Source: Patescibacteria group bacterium (lineage in GTDB: Bacteria > Patescibacteriota > Minisyncoccia > JAHIHE01). From it: 12,751 bases of DNA. The notes beneath the pieces are model-generated. The model was not told where the DNA came from. It did not search any database and was given only the letters and a program-made list of their open reading frames with translations. Shown one piece after another: positions 12,125 to 12,751 of this stretch. A program made the translations under genes and the position numbers. Where the stretch lies: NCBI GenBank assembly GCA_018899995.1, contig JAHIHE010000060.1, positions 1-12,751 of the forward strand, in the 5' to 3' direction. How positions within the stretch are numbered: position 1 is the first letter of the stretch; each line of letters begins with the position of its first letter.

Positions 12125-12536
12125 TAAAAATACTTTAACTTCCCCAGTCCCGCCAAGCGGGACACAGGGTGGGAACGGCTCCGAAAATACCAAAGTCCGC
12201 AAAATATATTCTTTTTTGAAAAATTTTTGCCGCCTGCTCCTTAAATGTAAATTTTGCGGGCTTTGGCTGTTCGCCTTTGGCGGACTTTCGGAGCTATGGG
12301 TGGGAATCCGCGAAACGGATTTCTGCCCCGCCCCGCAAGCGGGGCGGGGCAATTAGTCAGTGCCGGGATTTTCTTGATAGAAAGTTCTAACTTTTTCCAG
12401 TAAACACCACATTAGACGATTTCTCTCGCTCTCGCCCCTCGCTTCGCTCGGGGCTCGGGCTTCGGCGGGCAGAAAACAACAAAACGAAATTTTTTAAATT
12501 GTCGGTGTAATATAAAATTAAAAACTTCTAAAAACT
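12125..12536. repeat. Non-coding mosaic of inverted repeats before the recombinase gene
   Basis: No gene is seen. Hairpin GTCCCGC-CAA-GCGGGAC lies near 12147. A long imperfect foldback has CCAAAGTCCGCAAAAT (12190-12205) facing ATTTTGCGGGCTTTGG (12251-12266), with outer arms GCTCCGAAA (12178-12186) and TTTCGGAGC (12286-12294). A GC-only hairpin is at 12325-12350 (12-bp arms), another at 12434-12454, and GCTTCGGCGGGCAG (12459-12472) is shared with repeat unit C. GCAGAAATCCG (12081) also faces CGGATTTCTGC (12315). Several arms overlap, so only some can form at once. Confidence 0.55.
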
Positions 12537-12751
12537 ATGGTTAAATACTTCATCTATTGTAGAAAATCAAGCGAGGACGAAGAAAGACAAATTTTGTCTA
12601 TACGAGGCCCAGCTCGCCGAGTTAAGAGAATTTGCCAAGCAAAACAATCTTTTCGTGGTCAAAGAATATTACGAAAGCAAAACCGCCAAAGAGCCAGGCC
12701 GAGAAGTTTTTAATTTTATGATGTCGGAAATTGAAAAAGGCAACGCTTCGG
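12537..12751 (+). pseudogene. Serine recombinase (resolvase/invertase family), N-terminus, apparent +1 frameshift, cut by window edge
   Basis: From the ATG at 12537 the frame gives 'MVKYFIYCRKSSEDEERQILSI', the N-terminal strand and catalytic-serine region of serine recombinases (Ser in the R-K-S-S segment). At about 12600-12603 the frame is lost. Dropping one base restores 'EAQLAELREFAKQNNLF', then 'YYESKTAKEPGREVFNFMMSEIEKGNAS', with the conserved Arg and the 'm...i..G' helix of the catalytic domain. These enzymes cut and rejoin DNA through a phosphoserine link in site-specific integration, excision or inversion. The C-terminal DNA-binding part lies outside the window, so integrase and resolvase cannot be separated. 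The extra base may be a sequencing error or true decay. No ribosome site is evident. Confidence 0.75.

Noticed and set aside
12050..12356. Frames of about 95-100 codons on both strands between the operon and the recombinase
   Set aside because: They run through nested inverted repeats and the operon terminator; the peptides mirror the hairpins.

Overview
The window looks like chromosomal DNA of an uncultivated Patescibacteria/CPR bacterium, probably Parcubacteria-like. The evidence is indirect: AT-rich genes, intergenic spaces full of short GC-rich hairpins and AT-rich inverted repeats, a lone 2-oxoacid:ferredoxin oxidoreductase beta subunit, small HEAT-repeat and RyR-like proteins, and a secreted surface-protein operon. 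No rRNA or other firm phylogenetic marker is present. TGA appears to be a normal stop: the first of two paralogous surface proteins ends in TGA exactly where its sister ends in TAA. This argues against the UGA=Gly code of Gracilibacteria/Absconditabacteria.

Left block, positions 1-7314, all on the minus strand. In transcription order it holds: a broken RyR-like gene interrupted by a 107-bp MITE-like insertion; a Val-Phe-Gly tRNA cluster; an O-antigen ligase/polymerase-type membrane protein; an AlkC/AlkD-like HEAT-repeat protein; a YraN nuclease-fold protein; PorB; an SGNH esterase; and the N-terminus of RecJ. Four exact 16-bp parS-like palindromes (TGTTTCACGTGAAACA) lie at 3215-4814. Three of them head a repeat unit of 84-88 bp with fixed geometry. 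Two copies bracket the HEAT gene and one lies in frame inside the O-antigen gene. Three DnaA-box-like sequences sit at 5370-5397, also inside that gene.

Centre, 7315-8100. Gene orientation switches from minus to plus. The stretch contains hairpins, two plausible promoters, a structured leader with a (GA)n microsatellite and a factor-independent terminator.

Right block, 8100-12024, plus strand. This is a four-gene cell-surface operon: two tandem secreted WxL-like beta proteins that share a near-identical 96-bp stretch, a DUF916-like (WxL-interacting) membrane-anchored protein, and a secreted Fn3 protein with a Pro/Glu-rich stalk and Trp-rich tail. They probably build one surface assembly. A hairpin after the second gene may lower expression of the later genes, and a terminator follows the operon. 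After a dense field of inverted repeats, a serine recombinase gene begins at 12537. It carries an apparent one-base frameshift and runs off the window.

The most notable signals are the parS/DnaA-box-like cluster, the small palindromic elements inserted in genes and in other repeats, the MITE-like insertion whose removal restores a reading frame exactly, and the switch-like leader of the surface operon.
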